A DNA stretch of 64,000 nt from Amycolatopsis xylanica (GCF_900107045.1 NZ_FNON01000008.1:62001-126000), one strand, 5' to 3'; positions 52,108 through 61,386 are shown, numbered from the stretch's first letter. The notes: generated by a model from the sequence alone, not told the origin. Numbers and translations: made by a program.

Positions 52108-54267
52108 GTGCTGGGTACGAAGAAGTACGCCTTGTTCCGCCGTGTCGGGATTCTGCTCGCCACGCTCCTGCTCGTCGCCGGGCTGGCCCCGGCGACCGCC
52201 AACGCCGAGTTGCAGCATCCACGCCAGGACTGGCTGCGCGCGTCGACCGCGGGCCTGTTCCTGCACTGGGGTATGCGCACCTCGCCCGGCTACACCAGTT
52301 GCACCGCTTGGGAATCCGCTGTCACGAACGGCGGCTGGAACGCCAAGTACTGGATCGACGAGGCCAAGAAACTGCACGCGCAGTACGTCGTGCTGGCCTC
52401 GTTCCACTCGCGGCTCGGGTACGCGCGGGCGTGGCCGTCGAACGTCCCCGGCAGCTGTTCCACCAAGCGGGACTTCCTCGGAGAGCTGATCGAGGCGGGC
52501 AAGGCGCAGAACGTCAAGGTCATCAACTACATGACCGACGACCCGCAGTGGCACAACGAGGGCGGGCACGAGTGGCTCGACTCGGCCGCCTACTCGAAGT
52601 ACCACGGCAGCAACGTCGACCTGACCCAGCGGGACGGGTTCGGCCGGTTCAGCTACGACAACTTCGTCGAGGTCATGCAGCGCTACCCGGATCTCGCCGG
52701 GTTCTGGATCGACAACGACAACGCGTACTGGGAGTCGAGCGGGCTCTACGAGCGCATCCGCAAGGACCGCCCGAACTACCTGCTGAGCAACAACAACGAA
52801 GACACGCCGATCATGGACACGATCAGCAACGAGCAGAAGACCGGCATGACGCCGTCGTACGACTACCCGCAGGCCGTCTACACCGCCGCGCCGCGGCTGA
52901 TCGAGGCCTGCTTCAAGCTGCCGAGCACCGGCGCGTGGTGGTACAGCGGGTCGAACTCCTCGGTCGACTACAAGCTCACGCTCGGCCGGTTCCTGACCAA
53001 CAAGGGCTCGGACGTCAAGGCGCTGATGGCGGAGACCGCCATGGTGAACGGGAAGTTCCCGTCCAACCAGGAGGCGTTCAACAACTACGCGAACGGCTTC
53101 TTCGACAAGATCTGGGAGTCGATCGACGGCACCTGGGGCGGCGGCTACGACCACGCGGGCCTCAAGCCGGGCTTCTGGAACAACGGCGCGCACGGCGTGA
53201 CGACCGTGAGCAAGACCAACCCGAACCTGAACTACATCCACGTCATCACGCCGCCTTCGGGCAGCACGCTTTCGGTGCGGGACAACGGGTACAAGGTCAC
53301 GAAGGTGACCAACCTGCGCACCGGCGCGACGGTCGCGCACACGCAGTCCGGCGGCTCGCTCACGCTGAGCGGGGTGTCGAGCTGGGACCAGTACGACACG
53401 GTCTTCAAGGTCGAGACCAGCGGCCGCGAGGGCATCATCCCGCCGTCGACGTACACGATGAGCGCCAGCAACGCCGCCAGCGGCCACCCGGCCTCGGCCG
53501 CGGCGGACGGCAGTTACCTGACGTACTGGGACGCCTCGTCGACCCAGCCCGCTTCGCTGCGCTTCGACCTGGGCTCGGCCAAGAAGGTGCAGTACGTCGC
53601 GCTGAACCAGCGTGAGGACTCGACGACGTACCCGTCCTCGGGCTCGGCGCGGATCAAGAACTACCGCGTCTACGTCAGCAACGACGGGACCAACTGGGGC
53701 AACCCGATCAAGACGGGCGCGTTGCCCAACCACCGCGGCGTGCAGTTCATCGATCTGCCCTCGGGCACGACGGCACGGCACGTCCGCGTGGAGAAGGTGG
53801 ACAGCCAGGGCAACAACCGCCTGCGCGTCGACGAGGCCTGGCTCGGCTCGGACTACGCGGCGGGCGGCGGCACGGTCCCGCCGGACCCGACGCGGATCGA
53901 GGCCGAGAACGCGACGATCAGCGCGGGCGTGGTCGAGTCCAACCACGCGGGCTTCTCGGGCACCGGGTTCGTGAACTACGACAACGCGGTGGGCAGCAGT
54001 GTCGAGTTCACGGTGAACGCCACGGCGGCGGGCCCGGCTTCGCTGAAGCTGGGGTACGCCAACGGGACCACGGTGAACCGCCCGATGGACGTCTCGGTCA
54101 ACGGCACGACCGTGGCCTCCGCGGTGGCCTTCGAGGGCACCGGCGCCTGGACGACGTGGACCACGGCCACGATCCCGGTCACCCTGGTGGCCGGGGCGAA
54201 CAAGGTCCGCTTCACCGCGACCACGGCCAACGGCGGCCCGAACGTCGACTACCTCCAGCTGGACTAA
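52108..54267 (+). CDS. Secreted GH29-like alpha-L-fucosidase with F5/8-C and CBM35-type domains
   Basis: The 719-residue protein has a signal peptide (about 1-35, ATANA). A GH29-like barrel follows with STAGLFLHWGMR, AQYVVLASFHSR, FSYDNFVEVMQRYPDLAGFWIDND and a C-terminal beta-domain. The Asp in FWIDND aligns with the nucleophile region of GH29, but the surrounding sequence is divergent. An F5/8 type C module (about 445-590) and a CBM35/CBM6-like module starting IEAENATI (about 602-719) bind sugars. GTG with CAGGAGG five bases upstream is the start. Fucose specificity is a family inference. Confidence 0.82.
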   Translation: MLGTKKYALFRRVGILLATLLLVAGLAPATANAELQHPRQDWLRASTAGLFLHWGMRTSPGYTSCTAWESAVTNGGWNAKYWIDEAKKLHAQYVVLASFHSRLGYARAWPSNVPGSCSTKRDFLGELIEAGKAQNVKVINYMTDDPQWHNEGGHEWLDSAAYSKYHGSNVDLTQRDGFGRFSYDNFVEVMQRYPDLAGFWIDNDNAYWESSGLYERIRKDRPNYLLSNNNEDTPIMDTISNEQKTGMTPSYDYPQAVYTAAPRLIEACFKLPSTGAWWYSGSNSSVDYKLTLGRFLTNKGSDVKALMAETAMVNGKFPSNQEAFNNYANGFFDKIWESIDGTWGGGYDHAGLKPGFWNNGAHGVTTVSKTNPNLNYIHVITPPSGSTLSVRDNGYKVTKVTNLRTGATVAHTQSGGSLTLSGVSSWDQYDTVFKVETSGREGIIPPSTYTMSASNAASGHPASAAADGSYLTYWDASSTQPASLRFDLGSAKKVQYVALNQREDSTTYPSSGSARIKNYRVYVSNDGTNWGNPIKTGALPNHRGVQFIDLPSGTTARHVRVEKVDSQGNNRLRVDEAWLGSDYAAGGGTVPPDPTRIEAENATISAGVVESNHAGFSGTGFVNYDNAVGSSVEFTVNATAAGPASLKLGYANGTTVNRPMDVSVNGTTVASAVAFEGTGAWTTWTTATIPVTLVAGANKVRFTATTANGGPNVDYLQLD

Positions 54268-54273
54268 AAGGCT

Positions 54274-54315
54274 CGTGCGCGTTGCGGGCGGTTAGAACCG
54301 CCCGCAACGCGCACG
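54274..54315. repeat. 42-bp dispersed palindrome, copy 4 (diverged arms)
   Basis: Perfect 20-bp arms (CGTGCGCGTTGCGGGCGGTT) flank the central AG. The arm sequence differs from the other copies, yet both arms changed together and GGTTAGAACC is kept. It lies six bases after the fucosidase stop and may terminate its transcript. Confidence 0.8.
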
Positions 54316-54418
54316 ACCCCAACGCCGAGGTTCCCCGAAAAAACTTTGGTGACCCGTGTCGAAACCCCGGCCTCCCGTCCGACGCGTCTGTGTGAGCCGA
54401 GACGTGAAGGGGAACACC

Positions 54419-55960
54419 ATGGGGAACCACAGGCGCTGGACCTCCGCTCTGCTGGCCGCGGCCGCACTGGCCACGGCGACCGCCGTTCCGGCGGCGGCAG
54501 CGGACGCGGGAGCGATCGTCAGGACCGCGTCGGGGCCGGTCAGCGGGACCGTCCACGACGGGTACCGGACGTTTCAGGGCATCCCGTTCGCCGCGCCGCC
54601 GGTCGGCGAGCTGCGGTGGAAGTCGCCGCAGCCGCCGCGGAAGTGGACCGAGACGCGGGACGCGACCAAGCCGGGCGCGCGGTGCGCGCAGAGCGCGGGC
54701 GGTGGCACGCCCAGCGACGTCGAGGACTGCCTCTTCCTGAACGTCACCACGCCGGGCACCGGCAAGAACAAGCCGGTCATGGTCTGGCTGCATGGCGGTG
54801 GCAACAGCTACGGCAGCGCGGACGGGTTCGACGGGCACCGGCTCGCCGTCGGCGGCGATGTCGTCGTGGTGACCACCAACTACCGGCTCGGGGTGTTCGG
54901 GTTCGGCGGGCTGCCGGGCCTGGACGGCACCGGCGGGTTCGGTCTCGAGGACCAGCAGGCCGCGCTGCGCTGGGTGCGGGCCAACGCCGCCGCGTTCGGG
55001 GGCGACCCCGGCAACGTCACGCTGTTCGGTGAGTCCGGCGGGTCCTTCGACGTCTGCGCGCAGCTGACCTCGCCGGGCGCGCGGGGCCTGTTCCAGCGGG
55101 CCATCATGCAGAGTGGCTCTTGTTCGACCACCTGGCCGGCCAACGGGATCATTTACGGCCAGCCCGGCAAGTCGGCATGGGCGTCAACGGACGCCATCGC
55201 GGCCGACGGCGCCGCTCTCGCCGCCCGCCACGGGTGCTCCGACGTCGCCTGCCTGCGCGGCGTCCCGGCGGGCGAACTCGCCAACGACCCGCTGATCAGC
55301 CAGCCGACCGCGGCCGGTTTCGGCAACCGCGTGCTGCCCGAGCGACCGGACCGCGCGCTCGCCGCGGGCCGCTTCAACCGGGTGCCCGTCATCTCCGGCA
55401 ACACCCGCGACGAGGGCAGGCTGACCTCCGCGTTCACCCCGCACCCGTTCACCGAGGACCAGTACCAGCAGCTGCTCCGCGACGGTTTCGGTGACCAGGC
55501 GGCCCGCATCGCCGCGCGGTACCCGACGAGCAAGTACGGCACGCCCGCGCTGGCTTGGGCGACCGTGCTGACCGACGGCGTCTGGGCGTGCCACCAGCTG
55601 GCCGACAACCGGGCGCTCGCCAGGAAGACCACGAACTTCGGCTTCGAGTTCGCCGACCGCTCCGCGCCGACCGGGTACTTCCCCTTCCCCGAGGACGTGC
55701 CGCCGGGCGCCTTCCACTCGTCGGACGTGGCCTATCTCTTCGACGTGGCCGGTTTCCCCGTGACGTTCACGCCGGAGCAGCAGCGTCTCGCCGACCAGAT
55801 GATCGGCTACTGGGCCCGGTTCGCCGCGACCGGTGACCCGAACGGCCACGACCTGCCGCGCTGGTCCCGTTTCGACGGCGCCGTCCAGTCACTCGCACCG
55901 GGCGCGATCAAGCCGGTCGACGCCGGACGCGAGCACGGCTGCGGCTTCTGGGCCAACTGA
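54419..55960 (+). CDS. Secreted type-B carboxylesterase
   Basis: After a signal peptide (about 1-28), the alpha/beta-hydrolase has the type-B carboxylesterase signature. It shows FQGIPFAAPPVGELRW, EDCLFLNV, oxyanion loop WLHGGGNSYGS and nucleophile Ser206 in FGESGGS. The catalytic His is in GAFHSSDVAYLF, and the acid is probably Glu in NTRDEGRL. AAGGGGA precedes the ATG by 7 bases; an in-frame ATG at 54356 is upstream of the signal. It likely hydrolyses esters outside the cell. Confidence 0.88.
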   Translation: MGNHRRWTSALLAAAALATATAVPAAAADAGAIVRTASGPVSGTVHDGYRTFQGIPFAAPPVGELRWKSPQPPRKWTETRDATKPGARCAQSAGGGTPSDVEDCLFLNVTTPGTGKNKPVMVWLHGGGNSYGSADGFDGHRLAVGGDVVVVTTNYRLGVFGFGGLPGLDGTGGFGLEDQQAALRWVRANAAAFGGDPGNVTLFGESGGSFDVCAQLTSPGARGLFQRAIMQSGSCSTTWPANGIIYGQPGKSAWASTDAIAADGAALAARHGCSDVACLRGVPAGELANDPLISQPTAAGFGNRVLPERPDRALAAGRFNRVPVISGNTRDEGRLTSAFTPHPFTEDQYQQLLRDGFGDQAARIAARYPTSKYGTPALAWATVLTDGVWACHQLADNRALARKTTNFGFEFADRSAPTGYFPFPEDVPPGAFHSSDVAYLFDVAGFPVTFTPEQQRLADQMIGYWARFAATGDPNGHDLPRWSRFDGAVQSLAPGAIKPVDAGREHGCGFWAN

Positions 55961-55962
55961 GT

Positions 55963-56004
55963 CGTGAGTGGTACGGCCGGTTAGAACCGGCCGTACCACT
56001 CACG
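55963..56004. repeat. 42-bp dispersed palindrome, copy 5
   Basis: Perfect 20-bp arms flank GGTTAGAACC. It begins two bases after the esterase stop and overlaps the last codon of the convergent unknown membrane protein gene, a typical place for a bidirectional terminator. Confidence 0.85.
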
Positions 56005-57586
56005 ACCCTGGCTGGATGTAGATGGCGCCGAAGCCGGATTCGGTGCGCACGGGACGCCGGACGATCGCGACGCCGAAGCGCAGATCGGCCGGTTTGCCCG
56101 CACTGTCCACACAGAACACCGTCGCCAGCGTTCCGCCGAAACCGGCCGAAATCAGGTCCACGCCTCGGCAATAGCCGGGCCGCGAGCCCAGTGTCGTCAC
56201 CTGCAGCACATCACCGCGCGCGACACCGCGGAAGCCGACGGCGTAGACACCGGCCGCCAGCTGCTTCGAGGTCCCGTTCTGCAGGAACGACAGGTCTCGC
56301 ACCGAGCCGAGGCGCCAGTCGCTGTCGGCCGCGGCGCCGGTTTCTATTGCGTGGCAAGCGATTTCGACCGTCGAGACGACCTGGCACCGGGTGTGACCGT
56401 CGCCGTACGGGGTCACCTGCGCGTAGCCGGTCATCGGCGGCACGAGATACCGGCCCGGCCCCGCGTGGCGCACGGCCGTCGCATCGGGACGGACGTCACC
56501 AGCCGAGCCTTGCGCGAAGAAAATGTCGAACCCGACGTCCGCCGGTGCCGTTTCGGAGCGGCAGGTGACGGTGATCAGCTGGTCGTCGCCGTCCGGCGTG
56601 GTCTCGCGGACGCCACACGAGACCGCGGCGCCCGCGGCCCAGTGGTTGACGGTGACGTGCGCGACCCCGTCCTCGGCGGCGACGCCCGGCAGGCGCACGC
56701 GGTACTCACCGGCGGCGAGGTGCGTGAGCGTGACCTTGCGCCCGGCCTGGCCCGCGTCCTTCTGCCAGGTCCCCCACACGCCGTCGCCCGCCATCGGGCG
56801 CTCGGCCCCCAGCGGCTGGCCGTATTCGTTGTCGACCCGCGCGTACCCCCACTTGCGCGCGGGTGGCGGCGCCGGGGCCTCGGGTGGCGGCGCGGCGGCC
56901 GTCGGCGCGGGCGGCACGATCGGCGCGACGACGCCGCGGGGCGGATCGTCGGCCAGGTACGGCATGCCGGGAGCGGGCTCGCCGGTGGGTGCGACGGCGG
57001 CCGTCGGGACCTCCGGCAGCACGGGCTTGCCCGCGATCGGCTCGGCCGCCTCACCGGGCGGGGCGGCGAGCACGCCCTGCTCACGCCGGTCGGCGTGCGG
57101 CGCGAGCACCAGCACCGCGCCGACGACCAGCAGCCCGATCACCCCGGCGGCGGCGTTGGCGGATCGCCGGACGACGCGCGGGTTGCGGCGCGCGAACTCG
57201 GTCACGGCGCCGGCGCGCTGGATCACCCCGGCGCGCCGCTTGAGCAGCGCGAGTGCCGCCGCGCGGCGTGGTCCGTCCCGTTCGGACAGTTCGAGCAGCC
57301 CGGGTCCGAGCGCCCACCGGCCATAGCTTTCAGCGTCCTCGGCACGGGAGCCCTCGGCGATCAGCGCCCGGGTGATCGCCTCGTGCGTCGCCCGGCGCGC
57401 GCGGGCGAGCCGCCGGTCGACGTCGGCGACGGGAACGCAGACCACGGCGGCGAGCTCGGTGCCGACCACCGGGACGCCGTTCTCCACGGTGAGGCGGACG
57501 TGTTCGGCCATCAGCCGCCGGAGCCCCGGCTCGACGCGCTTGATCGCGTCCCGTATCCGCAGCACCAGCTCTTCGTCGCCGGCCAT
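56000..57586 (-). CDS. Single-span membrane protein of unknown function
   Basis: I do not recognise this 528-residue protein. The N-terminal ~150 residues are charged, helical and cytosolic (EELVLRIRDAIKRVEPGLRRLM). One membrane span (about 148-168, AAGVIGLLVVGAVLVLAP) follows. A Pro/Ala-rich extracellular linker (about 175-250) leads to two beta-rich repeats of about 130 residues, each with paired cysteines (SCGVRE...VTCRSE and RCQVVSTVEIAC). The start has GGGAGG two bases before GTGG-ATG. It may sense extracellular conditions, but this is inference. Confidence 0.7.
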   Translation of the reverse strand: MAGDEELVLRIRDAIKRVEPGLRRLMAEHVRLTVENGVPVVGTELAAVVCVPVADVDRRLARARRATHEAITRALIAEGSRAEDAESYGRWALGPGLLELSERDGPRRAAALALLKRRAGVIQRAGAVTEFARRNPRVVRRSANAAAGVIGLLVVGAVLVLAPHADRREQGVLAAPPGEAAEPIAGKPVLPEVPTAAVAPTGEPAPGMPYLADDPPRGVVAPIVPPAPTAAAPPPEAPAPPPARKWGYARVDNEYGQPLGAERPMAGDGVWGTWQKDAGQAGRKVTLTHLAAGEYRVRLPGVAAEDGVAHVTVNHWAAGAAVSCGVRETTPDGDDQLITVTCRSETAPADVGFDIFFAQGSAGDVRPDATAVRHAGPGRYLVPPMTGYAQVTPYGDGHTRCQVVSTVEIACHAIETGAAADSDWRLGSVRDLSFLQNGTSKQLAAGVYAVGFRGVARGDVLQVTTLGSRPGYCRGVDLISAGFGGTLATVFCVDSAGKPADLRFGVAIVRRPVRTESGFGAIYIQPGS

Positions 57587-57743
57587 CCACCCTCCCGCAG
57601 CGATCCAGTCCTGTCCAGTCCAGTCTGTGCGGTGGCTGCGATTAATCCCCGTAAAGCGAGAATGCCTTATCCGGGCCCGCGGGAGTTGCTCCATTTCGGT
57701 GAACGGACCGGGTGGTTTCCGACACGACCGGGTGACAGGATGA

Positions 57744-57779
57744 TCCGCTGGGCAACCGAGGCGGTGGCCGCCCAGCGGA
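57744..57779 (-). terminator. Hairpin after the expansin-like gene
   Basis: TCCGCTGGGC and its exact complement pair around a 16-base loop, just past the stop of the minus-strand gene. No T-run follows, as is common in high-GC actinomycetes. Confidence 0.5.
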
Positions 57780-57786
57780 GCCCGGC

Positions 57787-58212
57787 TCAGGGCGCGACGG
57801 CCCAGGAAATCTTCTCAATACCGTTGTTGATCGCACCGATTTTGGCGAACGCGGCCTTGTCCAAGTTCAGGTCGCCTTTCTTGCCGTCGGTGTTGACGTC
57901 GACGATCTGCACCTTCACCGAGCCTTTCGGACCGGTGACCAGCACGACGACGCCGCAATTGACGCTGCTGGCGTTCTGGTCGCCGTACTGCGGCAGGTTC
58001 AGCCCGGCGATGTTCTGCTTCGGCAGCTTCGGCAGGTTCTTGGACTTCGCGCAGGCGACCTGGTCGAAGTCGGGCACGTAGTCGGTGAACGTCGCCTTTC
58101 CCTTGAACGTGCCCGTGCCCAGGTTGCCCGCGTACGGCGCCGCGAAGGCGGCAGGAGCGGACAGGGTGAGCAACGCGACGGCGACACCGGCGACCGTGCA
58201 ACGTGAACGCAT
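57787..58212 (-). CDS. Small secreted expansin/RlpA-like double-psi beta-barrel protein
   Basis: A signal peptide (about 1-24, ending AFAAP) precedes one double-psi beta-barrel. The order GTGTFKGKATFTDY, QVACAKS, NCGVVVLVTGP, VKVQIVDVN and GDLNLDKAAFAKI matches expansin/RlpA-type barrels, with two cysteines that may pair. Such proteins loosen cell wall or plant polysaccharide without hydrolysis. The single domain is short (141 residues). It has a long untranslated leader of about 185 bases from the predicted promoter. Confidence 0.75.
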   Translation of the reverse strand: MRSRCTVAGVAVALLTLSAPAAFAAPYAGNLGTGTFKGKATFTDYVPDFDQVACAKSKNLPKLPKQNIAGLNLPQYGDQNASSVNCGVVVLVTGPKGSVKVQIVDVNTDGKKGDLNLDKAAFAKIGAINNGIEKISWAVAP

Positions 58213-58401
58213 GGAAACAACCTCTTCTCAGTGGTGGATTTCGCGGAATACGGCACCCGGGAAAAGAAGAGGCGGCGTTCGCACTCGGCGGCGGTTTCGG
58301 AATACGGAAACGGCCTTTTCTTCGCCCGGCGACACTGCCGGAAAAGACAGTAAGGCGTCACCGCGTGATTGATCAGCCACCAACCGAGCGACAGACCAAA
58401 G

Positions 58402-58429
58402 TCTATAATTCGAAAGTCGTAATTGTCAG
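58402..58429 (-). promoter_or_regulatory. Candidate promoter with long leader for the expansin-like gene
   Basis: On the minus strand CTGACA and TATAGA are spaced 16 bases apart, overlapping the stop of the acyl-CoA ligase gene. The leader of about 185 bases contains two CCGTATTCCG copies and a GTTTC-N8-GAAAC stem. No known riboswitch pattern was recognised. Confidence 0.4.
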
Positions 58430-59985
58430 CACGCTTGCCGTGGCCGTCTGCCCCACACACCGGAACGTACCGCGGCTTTGTCATACATGCCAAGAGAAGT
58501 GTGCGGCAAAGCGGTGGCGAACTCGACGAGCACGAACACGCCGCCGACCCGTTCGGCCACCCAGCGGACGAGGTCTTCCTCGGAGACCGCGGCACCCGGG
58601 TCCGGCACCACGACGGCTTTCAGCGCGTCACCCATTTCCCTGCCGGGAATACCGACCACGCAGGCCTCGCGCACGCCGTGATGCGCTGTCAAGATCGATT
58701 CGATCTCGCGCGCGGGCACGGTCGCGCCATTCGCGACGATCACCTCGCGCTCGCGCCGTGAGATGTAGACGAAACCGCGGTCGTCGGTCACCGCGCGGTC
58801 ACCGGTGAGCAACCGGCCGCCGCGCAGCGCGCGCTCGGTCTCCGCGCGGCGGTTCCAGTACCGCAGCATCACGTGCGGCCCGCGCGCCTCGATCTCGCCC
58901 TCGCGCCCGGCGGGCACCTCACGGCGCTCGCCGTCGACGATGCGCAGGTTCGTGATCGCGACCGGGCGCCCGCAGGACGACAACGGCAGGTGGTCGCCGG
59001 ACGCCACGGCGACGGCGTGGTCCCGCTTGGTCAGCACGGTCAGCTGATTCGGCGCCTCGGTCTGGCCGTAGAGCTGGGTGAAGATCGGCCCGCACGTCTC
59101 GATCGCGTGCAGCAGCCGCCGCCGGTCGACCGGCGCGCCACCATAGATGACGGTGCTCAGCGTCGCCGTCTCGGCGCGCGCCCGGGACATCCGGTCCACC
59201 AGCCGGTACAGCCGGTCCGGCGCCACCAGCGTCGCGGTGACGCGCTCACGCGCGATGACCTCGACCAGCGCGTCGGCGTCGAACCCGCCGACGATGACGT
59301 TGGTGCCGCCGCGCAGCCACACCGGCAGCACGAACCCGCCGCCCGCGTGGGTCAGCGGCGCGACATGCGCGAACCGGTCGCGCGCGCCGAGCCCGAGTTC
59401 GACCATCTCGCTGAACAGCACCGCGATCACCGTGCGATGGCTGTGCACGACGCCTTTGGGCTGGCCGGTGGTGCCGAGCGTGTAGTAGATCCCGTACAGG
59501 TCGTCCTGGCCGACCTCGGGTGCGCCGGGGCCGTCGGACTGGTCCGCCATCAGCCGGTCCAGCGCGTGGCCGCCGGGCAGCACCGCGCCGGGGTCGGCGC
59601 AGACCACGGCGTCGACCCCGCTCGTGCCCCTGATCCGCGCCACCCGTTCGGCGTGCGGCGCGTCGTGGACCAGCACGCTCGCCCCGGAGTCGCAGACGAT
59701 GTGCTGGTGATCGGCCACGCGGAGCCGCGTGTTGAGCGGCACCACCACCAGCCCGGCCCACAGCGCGCCGTAGTAGACGTCGAGCAGCTCCGGCCGGTCC
59801 GCCATCAGGATCGCGACCCGGTCGCCCTTCTCCAGCCCGAGCCCGCGCAGCGCCCGGCCCGCCCGCCGGATCCGGCTGATGAGCTCGCGGTAGGTGATCC
59901 GCTTTTCCCCGTGCACCACCGCGATCTCGGGCCCGTAGGCCAATGCGCACCGCTCGACGAGACTGCCGATGGTGTGGTCGAACAT
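58426..59985 (-). CDS. Divergent AMP-binding acyl-CoA ligase-like protein
   Basis: This ANL-superfamily protein (519 residues) has the ATP loop YYTLGTTGQPKGVVHSH (about residue 165), LYGQTEAPN (A5), and a C-terminal lid. The lid is atypical. The A8 hinge reads ISRREREVIVANGATVPAREIE. The A10 position, where the catalytic Lys should follow Gly, reads TSLGMYDKAAVR, so Lys is Met. This would impair adenylation. Thioesterification, or a non-ligase role, is possible. The ATG at 59985 has only a weak site. A PucR-type regulator gene lies 94 bases upstream on the same strand. Confidence 0.8.
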   Translation of the reverse strand: MFDHTIGSLVERCALAYGPEIAVVHGEKRITYRELISRIRRAGRALRGLGLEKGDRVAILMADRPELLDVYYGALWAGLVVVPLNTRLRVADHQHIVCDSGASVLVHDAPHAERVARIRGTSGVDAVVCADPGAVLPGGHALDRLMADQSDGPGAPEVGQDDLYGIYYTLGTTGQPKGVVHSHRTVIAVLFSEMVELGLGARDRFAHVAPLTHAGGGFVLPVWLRGGTNVIVGGFDADALVEVIARERVTATLVAPDRLYRLVDRMSRARAETATLSTVIYGGAPVDRRRLLHAIETCGPIFTQLYGQTEAPNQLTVLTKRDHAVAVASGDHLPLSSCGRPVAITNLRIVDGERREVPAGREGEIEARGPHVMLRYWNRRAETERALRGGRLLTGDRAVTDDRGFVYISRREREVIVANGATVPAREIESILTAHHGVREACVVGIPGREMGDALKAVVVPDPGAAVSEEDLVRWVAERVGGVFVLVEFATALPHTSLGMYDKAAVRSGVWGRRPRQAC

Positions 59986-60079
59986 GCACTCAACGCTAAG
60001 TCGCGGTCCGCTTCGGGCCCATGTCGGACAGGCACACCTCGCCAGCCTGGAACACTCGGTATCCCACAGTATCCAGGGC

Positions 60080-61321
60080 TCAGCCCGCCGCCTCCATGGA
60101 CGAGTCGCCCGTGCGCTCCGGTCCGCCCAGCGCGCGCCGCAGCCGCAACGCCACCAGCAGTTCGGTGCGGCGTTCGGTGAGCGCCTCGCCCAGCAGCTCA
60201 GTGGCGCCGCGCAGCCGCATGCGCACGGTGTTCTCGTGCACCCCGAGTTCCGCGGCGGCCTTGGCCTGCGACCCCGCCGACAACGACATCAGCAGCGTTT
60301 CCCTGATCCGGTCGGCCCGTTCGGTGTCCTCAGCGAGCTCACCCAGTTCCTCGGCGATGAAGCGGTGCGCCGCGCGCTTGTCTTCGAGCAGCAGCGCTTC
60401 GAGCCGGACGTCGCGGTACCACAGGCAATCGCCGGGATAGGCGAGCGTGGTCCGCAGCGCCGCGGCGCGGGTGGCCTCCTCGTGCGAGCGGCGCAGGCCG
60501 TCGATCCCGTTCGACGGCCCGCCCATGGCCATCGGCATGCCCAGCAGTGAAACCGCCTGCTTGATCCTGGTGAGCGCCTTGGTGTCCTGCCTGCGCGCGT
60601 AGCCGAGCCAGACGGCCCAGCTCGACGCGCCGCGCTGGACCATCAGCGAGCCCCACGCCCCGGTCTGCTGGCGCAGGGTGGCGACCACGCGGACCACCTC
60701 GTGCCGGTCACCGCTCTCGAGCAGCAGCGCCACGTGACAGGCACGCAGCCGGTAGCCGAGCTCGTCGTCGAGGAACTGGCCGTACTCGAGCTTGCCGCCG
60801 TCGAGTATCTCCTCCACCAGCGCGCGGCGGCGGTCCTCGCCGGTGCTCGCCAGCTGGTCGGTCACCGTCTTGTACTGATCGCCGATCAGGTCGACGGCCT
60901 GGGTGAAGTACGCGAAGACCGCGTGCGTGGGGTTGCCGAAGACGCCGTTCATCGAGCGGTCGCCGCTGTCGCTCGCGAGGAAGGCGAGCGCGAGCCACTG
61001 CTGCCAGAACTGCTCCAGCCCGACCCAGTAGGCCCGTTCGAGCGACGAGAACGGGATGCCGAGCTCGGCGGTGAGCCCCGCGAACGTCAAGATCGGGGCG
61101 AACTCGGTGTCCTCGACCGTCTTCCGGCCGGTCGCGATGTCCACCAGCGACCCGATGTTCGTGCCGACGCACCGCCGCAGCACCTGATCGAACCCGGTCT
61201 CGGCCGCCTCCGCCGGGAACACCCGCGTCGCGATCGCGTCGTGCACCGAGGTCACGATGGCGTCGAGGTCGATCCGGTTCGCGGCCTTCGCCGTGACGGA
61301 TGGCTCGCGCGGCACGGACAT
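60080..61321 (-). CDS. PucR/CdaR-type transcriptional regulator
   Basis: The 413-residue protein has a helical sensor region with RRCVGTNIGSLVDIATG. A GGDEF-like fold typical of PucR proteins follows (about 220-330). The C-terminal HTH_30 domain reads ETLLMSLSAGSQAKAAAELGVHENTVRMRLRGATELLG (about 350-390). The ATG at 61321 has AGGAGG eight bases upstream; the longer upstream frame is a shadow. It likely controls the acyl-CoA ligase gene that follows it, an inference from proximity. The ligand is unknown. Confidence 0.85.
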   Translation of the reverse strand: MSVPREPSVTAKAANRIDLDAIVTSVHDAIATRVFPAEAAETGFDQVLRRCVGTNIGSLVDIATGRKTVEDTEFAPILTFAGLTAELGIPFSSLERAYWVGLEQFWQQWLALAFLASDSGDRSMNGVFGNPTHAVFAYFTQAVDLIGDQYKTVTDQLASTGEDRRRALVEEILDGGKLEYGQFLDDELGYRLRACHVALLLESGDRHEVVRVVATLRQQTGAWGSLMVQRGASSWAVWLGYARRQDTKALTRIKQAVSLLGMPMAMGGPSNGIDGLRRSHEEATRAAALRTTLAYPGDCLWYRDVRLEALLLEDKRAAHRFIAEELGELAEDTERADRIRETLLMSLSAGSQAKAAAELGVHENTVRMRLRGATELLGEALTERRTELLVALRLRRALGGPERTGDSSMEAAG

Positions 61322-61386
61322 CGATGGACCTCCTAGAGCCGGCTCACTCCAGCATGGTCTCCCCGCACCGGCCGCACAATGGGTGA

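Noticed and set aside
50965..53946. 993-codon minus-strand frame across the polymerase and fucosidase genes
   Set aside because: It crosses two well-supported genes in another frame and has shadow composition.
55963..56004. Insertion-sequence end
   Set aside because: No transposase or paired end nearby; better explained as a dispersed palindrome acting as terminator.
58213..58400. Cyclic di-AMP riboswitch before the wall-active gene
   Set aside because: The conserved ydaO-type sequence blocks are not present; only generic stems are seen.
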